From Pirellulales bacterium (GTDB lineage Bacteria; Planctomycetota; Planctomycetia; Pirellulales; JAEUIK01), in contig JAIBBZ010000042.1 of NCBI GenBank assembly GCA_019694435.1, positions 1 through 39,713 of the forward strand: a stretch of DNA of 39,713 bases, in the 5' to 3' direction. Of this stretch, positions 24,553 through 33,093 are shown in pieces. The notes under the pieces are model-generated. The model was not told the origin of the DNA and made no database searches. It saw only the letters and a program-made list of their open reading frames with translations. The first letter of the stretch is position 1, and every line of letters begins with the position of its first letter. The position numbers and the translations under genes were made by a program.

Positions 24553-26562
24553 CTACGCCCCCTGGGCATCGCCTTGCGGCGCCAGTGCAACCGGGAGCTT
24601 GGTTTCGCCGGAGCCGTTGCTTTGACCGTTTGCGGCGCTGCGCTGTTGGTTGGCCGAAGGTCCGATCAACTGTTCCATCTCGCGATCGTCGAGCGTCTCC
24701 GTTTCGGTCAGCCGCTGCGTGACCCGTTCCAACTTGTCGCGGTGTTGGGCCAGGAGCGATCGGGCCCGGTCGGCCGCCGAGTGCAGCAGCCGGGCGACTT
24801 CCTCGTCGATCACCTGCGCGGTGTGCTCGCTGAATTCGCGCTGCTCGGCGATCTCGCGTCCCAAGAACGGGTGTTCCTCGGCCGTGCGATAGGCGACCGG
24901 CCCGAGGCGTTCGCTCATGCCCCAGTGGGTGACCATCCGCCGGGCCAATTGCGTGGCACGTTTCAGATCGTCTTCGGCGCCGGCGCTGTACTCGTTGAAG
25001 ATCAGCTTCTCGGCCGCGCGACCGCCCATCATGAACGTCAGCCGGGCTTGCAGATCGCTTTCGCTGATGTTCATCCGGTCTTCCTCGGGCAGCAATTGCG
25101 TCACGCCCAACGCACGGCCGCGGGGGATGATCGTCACCTTGTGCACCCGATCGAGCCCCGGCAACAGCCAGGCCAGGAGCGCATGTCCCGCCTCGTGGTA
25201 GGCGGTCATGACCTTTTCCTTGCCGCTGAGCATCTCCTCGCGCTTGGGACCCATCAGGATCTTGTCGCGGGCCGCGTCGAAGTCGCTCATGTCGACCCGT
25301 TCCTTGCCCTGGCGCGTGGCCCACAGCGCGGCCTCGTTCACCAGGTTGCGCAAGTCGGCGCCGGTCAGCCCGACCGTGCCGTGGGCGATGCGCTGCAAGT
25401 CGACGTCATCGGCCAAGGGGACATCGCGAACGTGGACCTTGAGAATGGCCTCGCGCCCCTTGAGGCTGGGCCGATCGACGGTGATGTGCCGATCGAATCG
25501 CCCGGGGCGCAACAGGGCCGGGTCGAGCACGTCGGGGCGATTTGTGGCGGCCAACACGATCACGGCCTCGTTCGGACTGAAACCGTCCATCTCGCTCAGG
25601 ATCTGGTTGAGCGTCTGCTCGCGTTCATCGTGCCCACCGCCGAGCCCCGCACCGCGCACCCGGCCGACGGCGTCGATCTCGTCGATAAACAGGATGCAGG
25701 GCGCCGCCTCCTTGGCCGTCTTGAACATGTCGCGCACACGGCTGGCGCCGACGCCGACAAACATCTGGATGAATTCGGAGCCGTTGATCGAGAAAAACGG
25801 TACTCCGGCTTCACCGGCCACGGCCTTGGCCAGCAGCGTCTTCCCGGTACCGGGCGGCCCCATCAGCAATGTGCCCTTGGGAATTTTGCCCCCGAGCCTG
25901 CGGAATTTTTCGGGGTTCTTGAGAAACTCGACGACCTCTTGCAGGTCTTCCTTGACGTTTTCCAGGCCCGCGACGTCGGCAAACGTGATCGCGTGCTTCG
26001 ACCCCTCGTAGCGCTTGGCCGGACTCTTGTTGAACGAACCAAGGATGCCGCCACCGAGAAACTGGTCGCGCGTACGGCGGAACATCACCCAGAAAACCCC
26101 CAACAGCAACAGCGGCACGAGCATCGACAGGATAAACAGGAAGCTCGTATTGTCGGCCGCCTGCTGCGTCTTGATCTTTACGCCTTGCAGGTCTTTCTCC
26201 AGGTTCTCGCCCAGGTAAGGCGGCACCAGAGTGATGGTGAAATCCTCCTTCAGCCGGCGGACTTCCTCCTTGCCGTCGAGCGAGCGCGACTTGCGGCCCT
26301 GGGGGTCGAGCGGCGGGTGCTTGAACTTGCCGAACAACTGTTCCGGGCCATGAAACTCGACCTCGGCGATGTTCTTCGCGGCCAGTTGCTCGCGAAAGAA
26401 GTCGTAGTCGATCTTCTCGTATTGGCCCGAGCCTTTGACAAACGCATACAGCCAGGCGACCAGCCCCAAGGTGATCAGAAAGTAAACCAGCGGCGTGCTC
26501 AGCCAAGGACGGGGCGCGCCCGGTTTGTTTGCTTCCCCTTGCGGTGCGGGCTTTTGTTCCAT
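24553..26562 (-). CDS. ftsH: ATP-dependent zinc metalloprotease FtsH
   Basis: Membrane-bound AAA+ protease that degrades membrane and regulatory proteins; in Escherichia coli it controls LpxC, and an lpxC gene lies about 7 kb away here. The 669 residues have two membrane segments (24-42 and 140-162) around a periplasmic domain. The AAA module has Walker A GPPGTGKT (235-242), pore loop FVG (268-270), Walker B LFIDEID (291-297) and the arginine-finger region NRPDVLDPALLRPGRFDR. The M41 zinc motif HEAGH is at 456-460. The ends are low complexity, rich in P, Q, N and S. Start at the ATG at 26562; the ribosome site is weak. It diverges from the NUDIX gene. Confidence 0.97.
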   Translation of the reverse strand: MEQKPAPQGEANKPGAPRPWLSTPLVYFLITLGLVAWLYAFVKGSGQYEKIDYDFFREQLAAKNIAEVEFHGPEQLFGKFKHPPLDPQGRKSRSLDGKEEVRRLKEDFTITLVPPYLGENLEKDLQGVKIKTQQAADNTSFLFILSMLVPLLLLGVFWVMFRRTRDQFLGGGILGSFNKSPAKRYEGSKHAITFADVAGLENVKEDLQEVVEFLKNPEKFRRLGGKIPKGTLLMGPPGTGKTLLAKAVAGEAGVPFFSINGSEFIQMFVGVGASRVRDMFKTAKEAAPCILFIDEIDAVGRVRGAGLGGGHDEREQTLNQILSEMDGFSPNEAVIVLAATNRPDVLDPALLRPGRFDRHITVDRPSLKGREAILKVHVRDVPLADDVDLQRIAHGTVGLTGADLRNLVNEAALWATRQGKERVDMSDFDAARDKILMGPKREEMLSGKEKVMTAYHEAGHALLAWLLPGLDRVHKVTIIPRGRALGVTQLLPEEDRMNISESDLQARLTFMMGGRAAEKLIFNEYSAGAEDDLKRATQLARRMVTHWGMSERLGPVAYRTAEEHPFLGREIAEQREFSEHTAQVIDEEVARLLHSAADRARSLLAQHRDKLERVTQRLTETETLDDREMEQLIGPSANQQRSAANGQSNGSGETKLPVALAPQGDAQGA

Positions 26563-26714
26563 GGTGGGATGTCGCCTTAGGGCCTCGAAAAGCTGATCCG
26601 TCGAACGTGGTATTGTATCCGGGCCGCTGCCGCTGGGCGATTGGTCGAACGGCGGGCAAAAGGCCGCGGTCGCGCGCTGTCCCGTGGCCGAACGAAGTGG
26701 GGGATTCAGCCGCC

Positions 26715-27182
26715 ATGTCCGAGTCGATCGTGCGCCGCGGAGCGGTCGCCATTCTGGTGCGGCAGGGGCGATTTCTGGTCATCCGGCGGTCGCAGCATGT
26801 CGTAGCACCCGGCGCCTACTGTTTTCCCGGCGGGGGCATTGAAGGCGATGAAAGCGAGCCGGCAGCGCTGGTCCGCGAACTGCACGAGGAGCTAGGCATC
26901 GTCGTACGGCCCGTTGCGCGCGTCTGGGAAAGCGTCACGCCCTGGCGCGTGGCGCTGGCGTGGTGGCTGGCCGAATGGAGCGACGAATTGCACGCCCTGG
27001 CGCCGAATCCGGCCGAAGTCGAAAGCGTGCACTGGCTGCTTCCAACCGAGATGGCCGCGCTGCCTGCGCTGCTGACGAGCAATCGCGAGTTCCTCGCCGC
27101 ATTGGACCGCGGCGAGATTGCCATCGCCGGCCTCACTGCGGCGGAGGTTGACCGCCCGCCGCTGCCTCCGCCGGTCGTGTAG
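26715..27182 (+). CDS. NUDIX hydrolase
   Basis: Hydrolase of nucleoside-diphosphate-linked molecules, with 155 residues. The Nudix box is complete: FPGGGIEGDESEPAALVREL continuing HEELGI, fitting G-x5-E-x7-R-E-h-x-E-E-x-G-h. The N-terminal RRGAVAILVRQGRFLVIRRSQ is the typical beta strand of the fold. I chose the ATG at 26715 over an in-frame extension to 26529 that crosses the ftsH start. The proline-rich C-terminal end (PPLPPPVV) overlaps the convergent gene by 50 bases. Which substrate it hydrolyses cannot be told. Confidence 0.9.
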   Translation: MSESIVRRGAVAILVRQGRFLVIRRSQHVVAPGAYCFPGGGIEGDESEPAALVRELHEELGIVVRPVARVWESVTPWRVALAWWLAEWSDELHALAPNPAEVESVHWLLPTEMAALPALLTSNREFLAALDRGEIAIAGLTAAEVDRPPLPPPVV

Positions 27183-28218
27183 GCGGCGGCTCGTCGAACA
27201 CCGCCAAGGGGTCGTCCTCGGCATCGGCCCCTGTGGACTCGACCGGGTGATAGCGCCGGTTGAACACTTCGGGGTCGAATGGATCTGAAGCGACCGTAGC
27301 AGCGACATGCGCCACTGCCGTTGGGTGCTGGTCGGGGGCGGCGGCAGAGAGCTGCCCAACCTGCGGCGTCGCCGGCTGCGACGCAACTCGAGCTACCCAC
27401 AGCAGCAACTGCTGGTATTGACGGTCACGCGTCCCGGCAAAAACCGGGCGCGAACGGCCCCCGTGACCCGCGGCGAGAGGCTTGGTGAGCAAAGGGCTGG
27501 CCAAGGCGTCTTCGCGGGCGATCCAGCGCTGTGCCGCGTCGAGATTGCGATAAGTGAGCGATTGACGCACATTCTTCGGCGAGCCAGTGCGTTCCAGCGA
27601 AAAACGATTCGTGGCTCTGGGTCCATGACAGCCGCCCAGTGCGCAGCGATTCAAGAGCAGCGGTTGAATCGTTTCAGCAAACTCGGCCACCGCGATTGCC
27701 GAAACCGGCATCACCGCAGGCGCTCCCTTGGCGACCGGCAAGGGCGGATCGGAAGTCTGCGTGGCCGCCGGCGCGGCGGCGGCTTGCTCGCGGCGTCGCC
27801 GCAGGAACTCGCCGGCTAGGCGCTGGGCAAGCAAATCGACGCGCTGGTCCCGCGGCGCGATCCGGCGCAGTTCCGCGAGGGTGCTTTCGGCTTGAGCCAG
27901 CAGCCGCTGGTCCAAGGCCCAATCGGTCAACGAAATCCACCCTTCGACGTCATCGCGGTGCAGGCCTTGCCGACGCTGCTGATAGCAGTCGGCCAGCGAC
28001 GGGCCGCGGTACAGCACTTCGCGACGTGGCACCTGCACGTCGACGCGCCCCGTGCGGACGACCAGCCGGTCACCTTCAGGCTCGACGGTACCGGCCAAGA
28101 CCTCGCCGTTCTGCAGCACGACGAACTCGGTCTGCAAAGACGGCTCCGCGGCCCCGACCGCGACCGCCATCGCGAGCAGGCTGACAAGGGCCAGGTTGAG
28201 CAGGTAAAACGGTCGCAT
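27133..28218 (-). CDS. secreted planctomycete cytochrome-c-like protein
   Basis: A 361-residue protein with a signal peptide (cleavage near VGAA-EPS). Residues 29-75 are beta rich (FVVLQNGEVLAGTVEPEGDR), resembling a small all-beta domain. Residues 92-145 form a helical bundle segment. Residues 180-260 resemble planctomycete cytochrome c domains: AETIQPLLLNRCALGGCHGP with C192, C197 and H198. The spacing is C-x4-C-H, where the standard heme site is C-x2-C-H, so haem attachment is uncertain. The tail is proline- and alanine-rich and overlaps the NUDIX gene. It probably acts outside the cytoplasm. Domain similarity is from memory of the phylum's pattern and should be checked. Confidence 0.7.
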   Translation of the reverse strand: MRPFYLLNLALVSLLAMAVAVGAAEPSLQTEFVVLQNGEVLAGTVEPEGDRLVVRTGRVDVQVPRREVLYRGPSLADCYQQRRQGLHRDDVEGWISLTDWALDQRLLAQAESTLAELRRIAPRDQRVDLLAQRLAGEFLRRRREQAAAAPAATQTSDPPLPVAKGAPAVMPVSAIAVAEFAETIQPLLLNRCALGGCHGPRATNRFSLERTGSPKNVRQSLTYRNLDAAQRWIAREDALASPLLTKPLAAGHGGRSRPVFAGTRDRQYQQLLLWVARVASQPATPQVGQLSAAAPDQHPTAVAHVAATVASDPFDPEVFNRRYHPVESTGADAEDDPLAVFDEPPPTRPAEAAAGGQPPPQ

Positions 28219-28305
28219 CAGAATTCGACCGCAGGCTACGTTCAGGCTCGGGCGGCCGTCAATGTCGCGCCGGGCAGGGCCTTACCGGCTGCTAGCAAGA
28301 TCGAC

Positions 28306-28599
28306 ATGAACTCGCAAACTTCGGCCGGCGACCACCCGCTGGCAGCATTGGTAGGCCGGGAAGTGGTGGTCGACTTGGCCAGTCCCTTCGTAGCCCTGGG
28401 CACGCTAGCGGCGGTGACCGAGGGCTTCCTGGTCCTCGGCACGGCCGATCTGCACGATCTGCGCGACACCGCCACAACGCGCGAACGCTATGTCGTCGAA
28501 TGCCGCGAGCACGGGATCCGAGCCAATCGCCAAGAGGTTTGGCTGGCCCTGCGCGACGTCGTGGCGATCGCCCGGCTGGAAGACGTCATCACCGCTTGA
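28306..28599 (+). CDS. small 97-residue protein, possible Sm-like fold
   Basis: No known function. A run of alternating strands, LVGREVVVDLASPFVALGTL and FLVLGTADLHDL, is followed by a charged segment with ETTRERY-type content and a final LALRDVVAIARLEDVI. The order of strands resembles small beta-barrel (Sm/LSm-like) proteins, but this is inference from pattern only. I chose the ATG at 28306; the frame is open back to 27892, antisense to the cytochrome-like gene. The acylphosphatase follows after 29 bases, so they are likely cotranscribed. Similar proteins probably occur in other planctomycetes. Confidence 0.65.
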   Translation: MNSQTSAGDHPLAALVGREVVVDLASPFVALGTLAAVTEGFLVLGTADLHDLRDTATTRERYVVECREHGIRANRQEVWLALRDVVAIARLEDVITA

Positions 28600-28628
28600 T
28601 GCGCTGCGCGCCACCTCTGGGGTTGCCG

Positions 28629-28913
28629 ATGAACGCTACGGACCGCCAACGCTGTGTCGTGTATTACGCGGGCCGCGTCCAGGGTGTGGGCTTCCGCGCG
28701 ACGGTCGTGCGCGTCGCGCAAGGCTTCGCCGTTGCGGGGTTCGTGCAGAATCTCCCGGACGGCCGGGTGCGCGCGGTGGTCGAAGGAGCCGCCGACGAGG
28801 TGGCCCGATTCAGGGCGGCCCTGCGTGAGACGATGCAACGCTATATCCGCGACGAGGACGCCCGGGCCGAACCAGCGACCGGCGAATTCGTGGATTTTCA
28901 GGTGCGATACTAG
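28629..28913 (+). CDS. acyP: acylphosphatase
   Basis: Small alpha/beta enzyme hydrolysing carboxyl-phosphate bonds such as acetyl phosphate; 94 residues, normal for the family. The signature GRVQGVGFR carries the catalytic R23, and FVQNLPDGRV carries N41. The rest fits the ferredoxin-like fold (VVEGAADEVARF). The ATG at 28629 has GGTTG upstream, a weak ribosome site. It follows the small 97-residue gene by 29 bases on the same strand. Confidence 0.93.
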   Translation: MNATDRQRCVVYYAGRVQGVGFRATVVRVAQGFAVAGFVQNLPDGRVRAVVEGAADEVARFRAALRETMQRYIRDEDARAEPATGEFVDFQVRY

Positions 28914-28930
28914 CGCGCGCGACACGCGGT

Positions 28931-28960
28931 TTGACACCCCCGCCGCCGCTAGGATACGGT
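28931..28960 (+). promoter_or_regulatory. candidate promoter for the ABC-2 permease gene
   Basis: A perfect TTGACA (28931-28936), 18 bases after the acylphosphatase stop, followed by GATACG at a 16-base or TACGGT at an 18-base spacing. The -10 is poor, so the call rests on the -35. The ribosome site GAGGAG is at 29001-29006. Confidence 0.35.
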
Positions 28961-29010
28961 AGCCAAGTGGGGGCGATCAGGCAGCCGTCCCGGAACCGAG
29001 GAGGAGTTGG

Positions 29011-29946
29011 GTGGTGTCGTTGTTGGCCGTCAATTGGGTCACGTGGGTCACGCCTTTGTGGGTGACCGGGGTCGGCGCGCTGGTGGCCGTGGCCGCCGTC
29101 GTGGCGGCCTATTTCCTCTTGCGCGTCGCTCAGCCGCGCGTCGCGGCCATCGCGGTCACAACCATGAAAGAGGGGCTGTCGCAGCCACTGTTCACGGTCG
29201 TGCTGCTGCTGGGCATCCTGCTGCTGCTGATCTTTCCTTTTATCCCTTACAACACCTTCGGCGAAGACGTGAAGGTGGTGAAAGATTCGGGCCTGACGCT
29301 GATCACCGTGGCCGGCATGATCGTGGCCCTGTGGAGCGCGAGCGTTTCGATCGCCGAAGAAATCGAAGGCCGCACCTCGCTCACCTTGCTCTCGAAACCG
29401 GTCAGCCGCCGGCAATTCATCGTCGGCAAGTTTCTCGGCGTCTTGGGTCCAGTCGTGGTCCTGTTTCTCGTGTTGGGCACCCTGTTCCTGGCGAGCGTGT
29501 CGTACAAGCTCGCCTACGACGCCAAGGAAACTGCCAATCCCGACCCCACGGTCGAGGATTGCCGTCGCGAGATGCTCAGCGTGGCGCCGGGCCTGGCCCT
29601 GGCCTTCATGGAAACGGTCGTGCTCACGTCGATCAGCGTGGCCATCGCGACGCGGATGCCCATGCTCGCCAACCTGACGATTTGCTTCGCGGTGTACGCA
29701 CTGGGACATCTGGTGCCGCTGCTGGTCAAGGCCGCGGCGGGCAAATTCGCCATTCTGGTGTTTGTGGGCCAGTTGATCGCTACGATCCTGCCCGTGCTCG
29801 ACCATTTCAAGATCGAGGGCGCCATCGCCACGAGCCAGCCCGTGCCGATGGCCTATCTCGGATGGGCGTTGTTGTACTGCGTGCTGTACAGCTCGCTCGC
29901 TTTGCTCGTCGCGCTGCTGCTGTTCGAGGACCGCGACCTGGCCTGA
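29011..29946 (+). CDS. ABC-2 type transporter permease, orphan
   Basis: A 311-residue permease with about six to seven membrane segments. The cytoplasmic signature EEIEGRTSLTLLSKPVSRRQ is typical of ABC-2 permeases. The start is GTG at 29011, four bases after GAGGAG; GTG at 29014 is equally likely. No partner ATPase of the usual two-component type is next to it. The only ABC protein downstream is a one-piece exporter whose ATPase motifs are degraded. An ATPase elsewhere, or sharing of a single ATPase among permeases, is likely. Substrate unknown. Confidence 0.82.
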   Translation: MVSLLAVNWVTWVTPLWVTGVGALVAVAAVVAAYFLLRVAQPRVAAIAVTTMKEGLSQPLFTVVLLLGILLLLIFPFIPYNTFGEDVKVVKDSGLTLITVAGMIVALWSASVSIAEEIEGRTSLTLLSKPVSRRQFIVGKFLGVLGPVVVLFLVLGTLFLASVSYKLAYDAKETANPDPTVEDCRREMLSVAPGLALAFMETVVLTSISVAIATRMPMLANLTICFAVYALGHLVPLLVKAAAGKFAILVFVGQLIATILPVLDHFKIEGAIATSQPVPMAYLGWALLYCVLYSSLALLVALLLFEDRDLA

Positions 29947-30016
29947 GCGGCCAGGCTTCGCCCGGGGGCACCCGGCAGGGACGCTCGATCACGCGCTGTT
30001 TGTGGATAATTGCGCT

Positions 30017-31954
30017 ATGGCCACGCCGTGGTTCGATCGTGCTCGACGCTTTGGCCGTCCTGCGCCGGCGAGCCAGATCCTCGTCTATTTCCTCGGCGGC
30101 TTTGCCGGACTTTGCGCCGTGGCCAGCGTCCTGGTCCTGGGCATGCTCGTCGACCTGATGTTCACCCGCGGGGCACTCGAAGTCGCCCCCGAAGCGGCGC
30201 CGGTGCTCGAACGACTCTGCGGCGCGTCGCCCACGCGCGAGGGCATCGTCGCGCAGTTCACCGATACGGGTCTGCTCCCCCTGGTCTGGCAGGCGCGGAA
30301 CACCTGGTATGGTCCCTTCTTAACCGGGATGTATCAGCGACTCACCTGGCTGCATCACAACAAGGCCGCATTGTGGACGCTGATCGCTGCGGGCATGGCC
30401 GGTACGACGCTGGCCGGTTTTGCTTTAGTGTGGCACGAATGGCTGTGCCGCGCGGCGGCGCAGATCACGGCCCGGCGGCTGCGTGCCGCGCTGCGGCTGC
30501 AGGTCTTTCGCGTCGGCGCTTGCGAACTGCCCGGCCCGCGCGAGCCGCGCCCGGCCGAATTGATCCACGAAAAAACCGAGCTCGTACGGCAGGGTCTGGC
30601 CGACCGCTGGCTGGTGGAAAGCCGTGTCGTGCTGTGGACGCCGCTGTTTTTGCTCAGCGTGCTCCTCACACAATTCTGGGTCGGACTCGCCGCGATTCTG
30701 CTGTTGGTCGTCGTCTGGCGCAGCCTGACCGCTTTGGAGCGTCGGGTTTTCCTACCGCGGGCAGCGATCTGGCGCGACCGGTTGGGCCGCGAGATGACCA
30801 CGCTGCTCGATGCCATGCGCCAGGTGCGCCTGGTGCGCGGCTTTGGACTGACCGATACGCCCGGCGAGCCCTTTGAACGCACGCTCGACCGGCTCGAGAC
30901 GGCAGGTCTGCGCCGCGACTGGTTGGAGATGCTGGGTCCGCCGCTGGGATTGACGGCGCTGGTCGTCACGGGTTGGGCCGTCGTCGCGATCGCCGCGGTC
31001 AACGTGCTCCGCGAGCCGCCGCGGATGTCGGCCGCCAGCTGCGTGACGACTTCGATTTCGCTGCTGTGCGCCGCCTGGCCGCTGGCCCGCATTCGCCGTG
31101 CGCGGCGTTCGGCCCGGCGCGCCGAACCGTCGGCGCGCGCCATCTTCAACTACCTCGACCGCGAGCCGACCGTGGCACAGCGCGCCGACGCCCGGCCGCT
31201 CAGCCCTTTGGGCCAATCGCTGCGCTTCGAACAGGTGCGGCTGGTCGACCGCGGCGACCGAGTCGTGATCAGCGATGCGACGTTCGAAATCGCGGCTGGC
31301 AAGCGGCTGGCGATCCTCGCTACCGACGACGACGCGGCCATGGCCCTGGCGTGTCTGGCCGTCCGCTTTCACGACCCCAGGGCAGGCCGCGTGTTGATCG
31401 ACGGGGTCGACATTCGGCAGACCACGCTCGACTCGCTCCGGGCCCAGGTCGGCCTCGTGCTCCAGCAAGGATTCCTGTTTACCGGCACTATCGAGGACAA
31501 CATCATCTGCGGCGACTCGCGGTACGGCTTGCTGCAAGCCACCGAGGCCGCGAAGCAGGCGCAGGCCTACAATTTCATCCAACGTTTGCCGCAAGGCTTT
31601 GCCACGGTCGTGGGCGAATTTGGCGTTCGGCTCGACGCCTGGGAGGTCTTTCGCATCGGCCTGGCGCGGGCGCTGCTGCGCGATCCGGCCCTGTTGATTC
31701 TTGAGGAACCCGTCGCGCCGATCGATACCTCGACGTCGGAGATGATCGACCACGTGCTCGAACACACGTTGCGCGAGCGCACCGCCGTGTTGATCCCCTC
31801 GAGAATGGCCACGCTGCGCGATGCCGATCAGATCGTGCTGGTCGACGGGGGCCGGCTGATCGACCAGGGGACGCACGCCGAGCTGCTGCATCGCTCGGCT
31901 CTCTACCGCCACGTGCTGTACCAGCGGTTCAGCAACCCGAACGGGTCCGCGTAG
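30017..31954 (+). CDS. ABC exporter-like protein with degenerate ATPase domain
   Basis: A 645-residue half-transporter-like protein: a membrane domain (about 20-350, around six segments) and a C-terminal ABC fold (about 400-640). The ATPase core has lost its catalytic motifs. Walker A is LATDDDAAMAL (434-444), with alanine at the lysine position (A441). The signature LSGGQ is LDAWE (539-543). Walker B LLILDE is LLILEE, so D becomes E563. The D-loop is APID, and the H-loop histidine is S595 in IPSR. The Q-loop (Q483), the GTIEDNI strand and LARALLRDPALL are kept. The frame is intact over its full length, so it is not a pseudogene. The ATG at 30017 is preferred over GTG at 30002. Function unknown; it may be structural or regulatory. 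Confidence 0.85.
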   Translation: MATPWFDRARRFGRPAPASQILVYFLGGFAGLCAVASVLVLGMLVDLMFTRGALEVAPEAAPVLERLCGASPTREGIVAQFTDTGLLPLVWQARNTWYGPFLTGMYQRLTWLHHNKAALWTLIAAGMAGTTLAGFALVWHEWLCRAAAQITARRLRAALRLQVFRVGACELPGPREPRPAELIHEKTELVRQGLADRWLVESRVVLWTPLFLLSVLLTQFWVGLAAILLLVVVWRSLTALERRVFLPRAAIWRDRLGREMTTLLDAMRQVRLVRGFGLTDTPGEPFERTLDRLETAGLRRDWLEMLGPPLGLTALVVTGWAVVAIAAVNVLREPPRMSAASCVTTSISLLCAAWPLARIRRARRSARRAEPSARAIFNYLDREPTVAQRADARPLSPLGQSLRFEQVRLVDRGDRVVISDATFEIAAGKRLAILATDDDAAMALACLAVRFHDPRAGRVLIDGVDIRQTTLDSLRAQVGLVLQQGFLFTGTIEDNIICGDSRYGLLQATEAAKQAQAYNFIQRLPQGFATVVGEFGVRLDAWEVFRIGLARALLRDPALLILEEPVAPIDTSTSEMIDHVLEHTLRERTAVLIPSRMATLRDADQIVLVDGGRLIDQGTHAELLHRSALYRHVLYQRFSNPNGSA

Positions 31955-31992
31955 GCCGGCTACTGGCGAAGGTCCGGCACATGTCAGCCGGC
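31955..31992 (+). terminator. inverted repeat after the ABC exporter gene
   Basis: GCCGGCT (31955-31961) and AGCCGGC (31986-31992) around a 24-base loop, followed by TTGTTT. The right arm lies in the last codons of the convergent oxidoreductase gene. The loop is long, so the stem is weakly supported as a terminator. Confidence 0.35.
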
Positions 31993-33093
31993 TTGTTTCC
32001 AGTCGGGCCGGGGCTGCGTCATCCAATGCGGCGCGGGGATCACACGCGGGCGCGAAGAGTATTGCGATCCGTGCGGACCGTCGGCCGTACCGTTCCAGGC
32101 GTGCCGCTCGATGGCCTCGAGCACCAGCTCGGCGACGGCCACGGCGCTGGCGCCTTGGGCCCCGCTGACCCGCGGTACGCGGCTTTGACGGATGCAATCG
32201 CCGAAATCCTGCAACTCGGCCGTCAATTGATCGAGTGGCTCGACCGGCGGCTGCTCGCGGTGCAGATGCGTTTCGAACAGCTCGGCGCGGAAGCGCTCTT
32301 GCTCGGCCGGCGCATACGAACCGGGATTCAACTCGCGCCGCAGGACGGCGTCGCTGGCCTGGACGATGGTCGTCTGACGGGTGGCGAAATCGAGCGCGGC
32401 AAAGCCACGTGGCGTCCAAACGTGCATCCGCCGTTGGGCCGCATAGCTGATTCTCGAGGCGGATAGCGTGGCCACGCAGCCGTTGGCGAACAACAGCCGG
32501 GCATTGGCTGCGTCTTCGTGCCGGCCAAAGACACCGATCCCTAGGGCGTGGACCTCGATCACCGGCGACCGCACGAGCGACAGCGCCAGATCGATGTCGT
32601 GAATCATCAGATCGAGCACGACACCGATGTCGGTCGACCGGCAGGTGAAGCCGCTGGTGCGAACGGCATCGATATATTTGGGGTCGCGCACGTAGGGCAA
32701 CGCCGCCGCGAGTGCCGGATTGAAGCGTTCGACGTGGCCGACTTGCAGCACGACATTCTGCCGGGCCGCCAGCGAGACGAGCCGTTCCGCCGCGGCCGCC
32801 TGGTCCGCCAGCGGCTTTTCCACGAACAGGTGCAGCCCGGCTTCGAGCAACCGCTCGGCCAGGGCCTTGTGCGTCGTGGTGGGCGTGGCCACGATTGCCG
32901 CATGGACAAGTTCGGGCAGCTGCGCGATATCCTCGATCGGCCGCGCGCCATACTGCGCTGCGACTTCACGCGCTCGCTCTGCGATCGAGTCGACCACCGC
33001 CACGAGCTCGAACTCGGGCATCCCCGACAAAATGCGGGCATGGGCCTTGCCCAGATGCCCGGTGCCAATCACGGCGACGCGCAGGCGACTCAT
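31984..33093 (-). CDS. Gfo/Idh/MocA family oxidoreductase next to lpxA
   Basis: NAD(P)-dependent oxidoreductase of 369 residues: Rossmann motif VAVIGTGHLGKAHA (6-19), FVEKPLAD with E92-K93-P94, then GHVERFNPA and LMIHDIDLAL. It resembles sugar-nucleotide dehydrogenases. The ATG at 33093 overlaps the lpxA stop by 4 bases, so it is translationally coupled to lipid A synthesis. In Leptospira and Acidithiobacillus the related GnnA acts with the aminotransferase GnnB to make UDP-GlcNAc3N, giving amide-linked acyl chains. No gnnB is visible here and the next gene is convergent, so a GnnA role is only a hypothesis. The frame is open upstream across lpxA, which I exclude. Confidence 0.85.
   Translation of the reverse strand: MSRLRVAVIGTGHLGKAHARILSGMPEFELVAVVDSIAERAREVAAQYGARPIEDIAQLPELVHAAIVATPTTTHKALAERLLEAGLHLFVEKPLADQAAAAERLVSLAARQNVVLQVGHVERFNPALAAALPYVRDPKYIDAVRTSGFTCRSTDIGVVLDLMIHDIDLALSLVRSPVIEVHALGIGVFGRHEDAANARLLFANGCVATLSASRISYAAQRRMHVWTPRGFAALDFATRQTTIVQASDAVLRRELNPGSYAPAEQERFRAELFETHLHREQPPVEPLDQLTAELQDFGDCIRQSRVPRVSGAQGASAVAVAELVLEAIERHAWNGTADGPHGSQYSSRPRVIPAPHWMTQPRPDWKQAG

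Noticed and set aside
26612..26617. TACAAT on the minus strand as the ftsH promoter
   Set aside because: The -10 is good, but no -35-like sequence exists 16-18 bases upstream.
30017..31954. Calling the ABC exporter a pseudogene
   Set aside because: The frame is uninterrupted over the normal length with conserved surrounding residues, which argues for selection on a non-catalytic protein.
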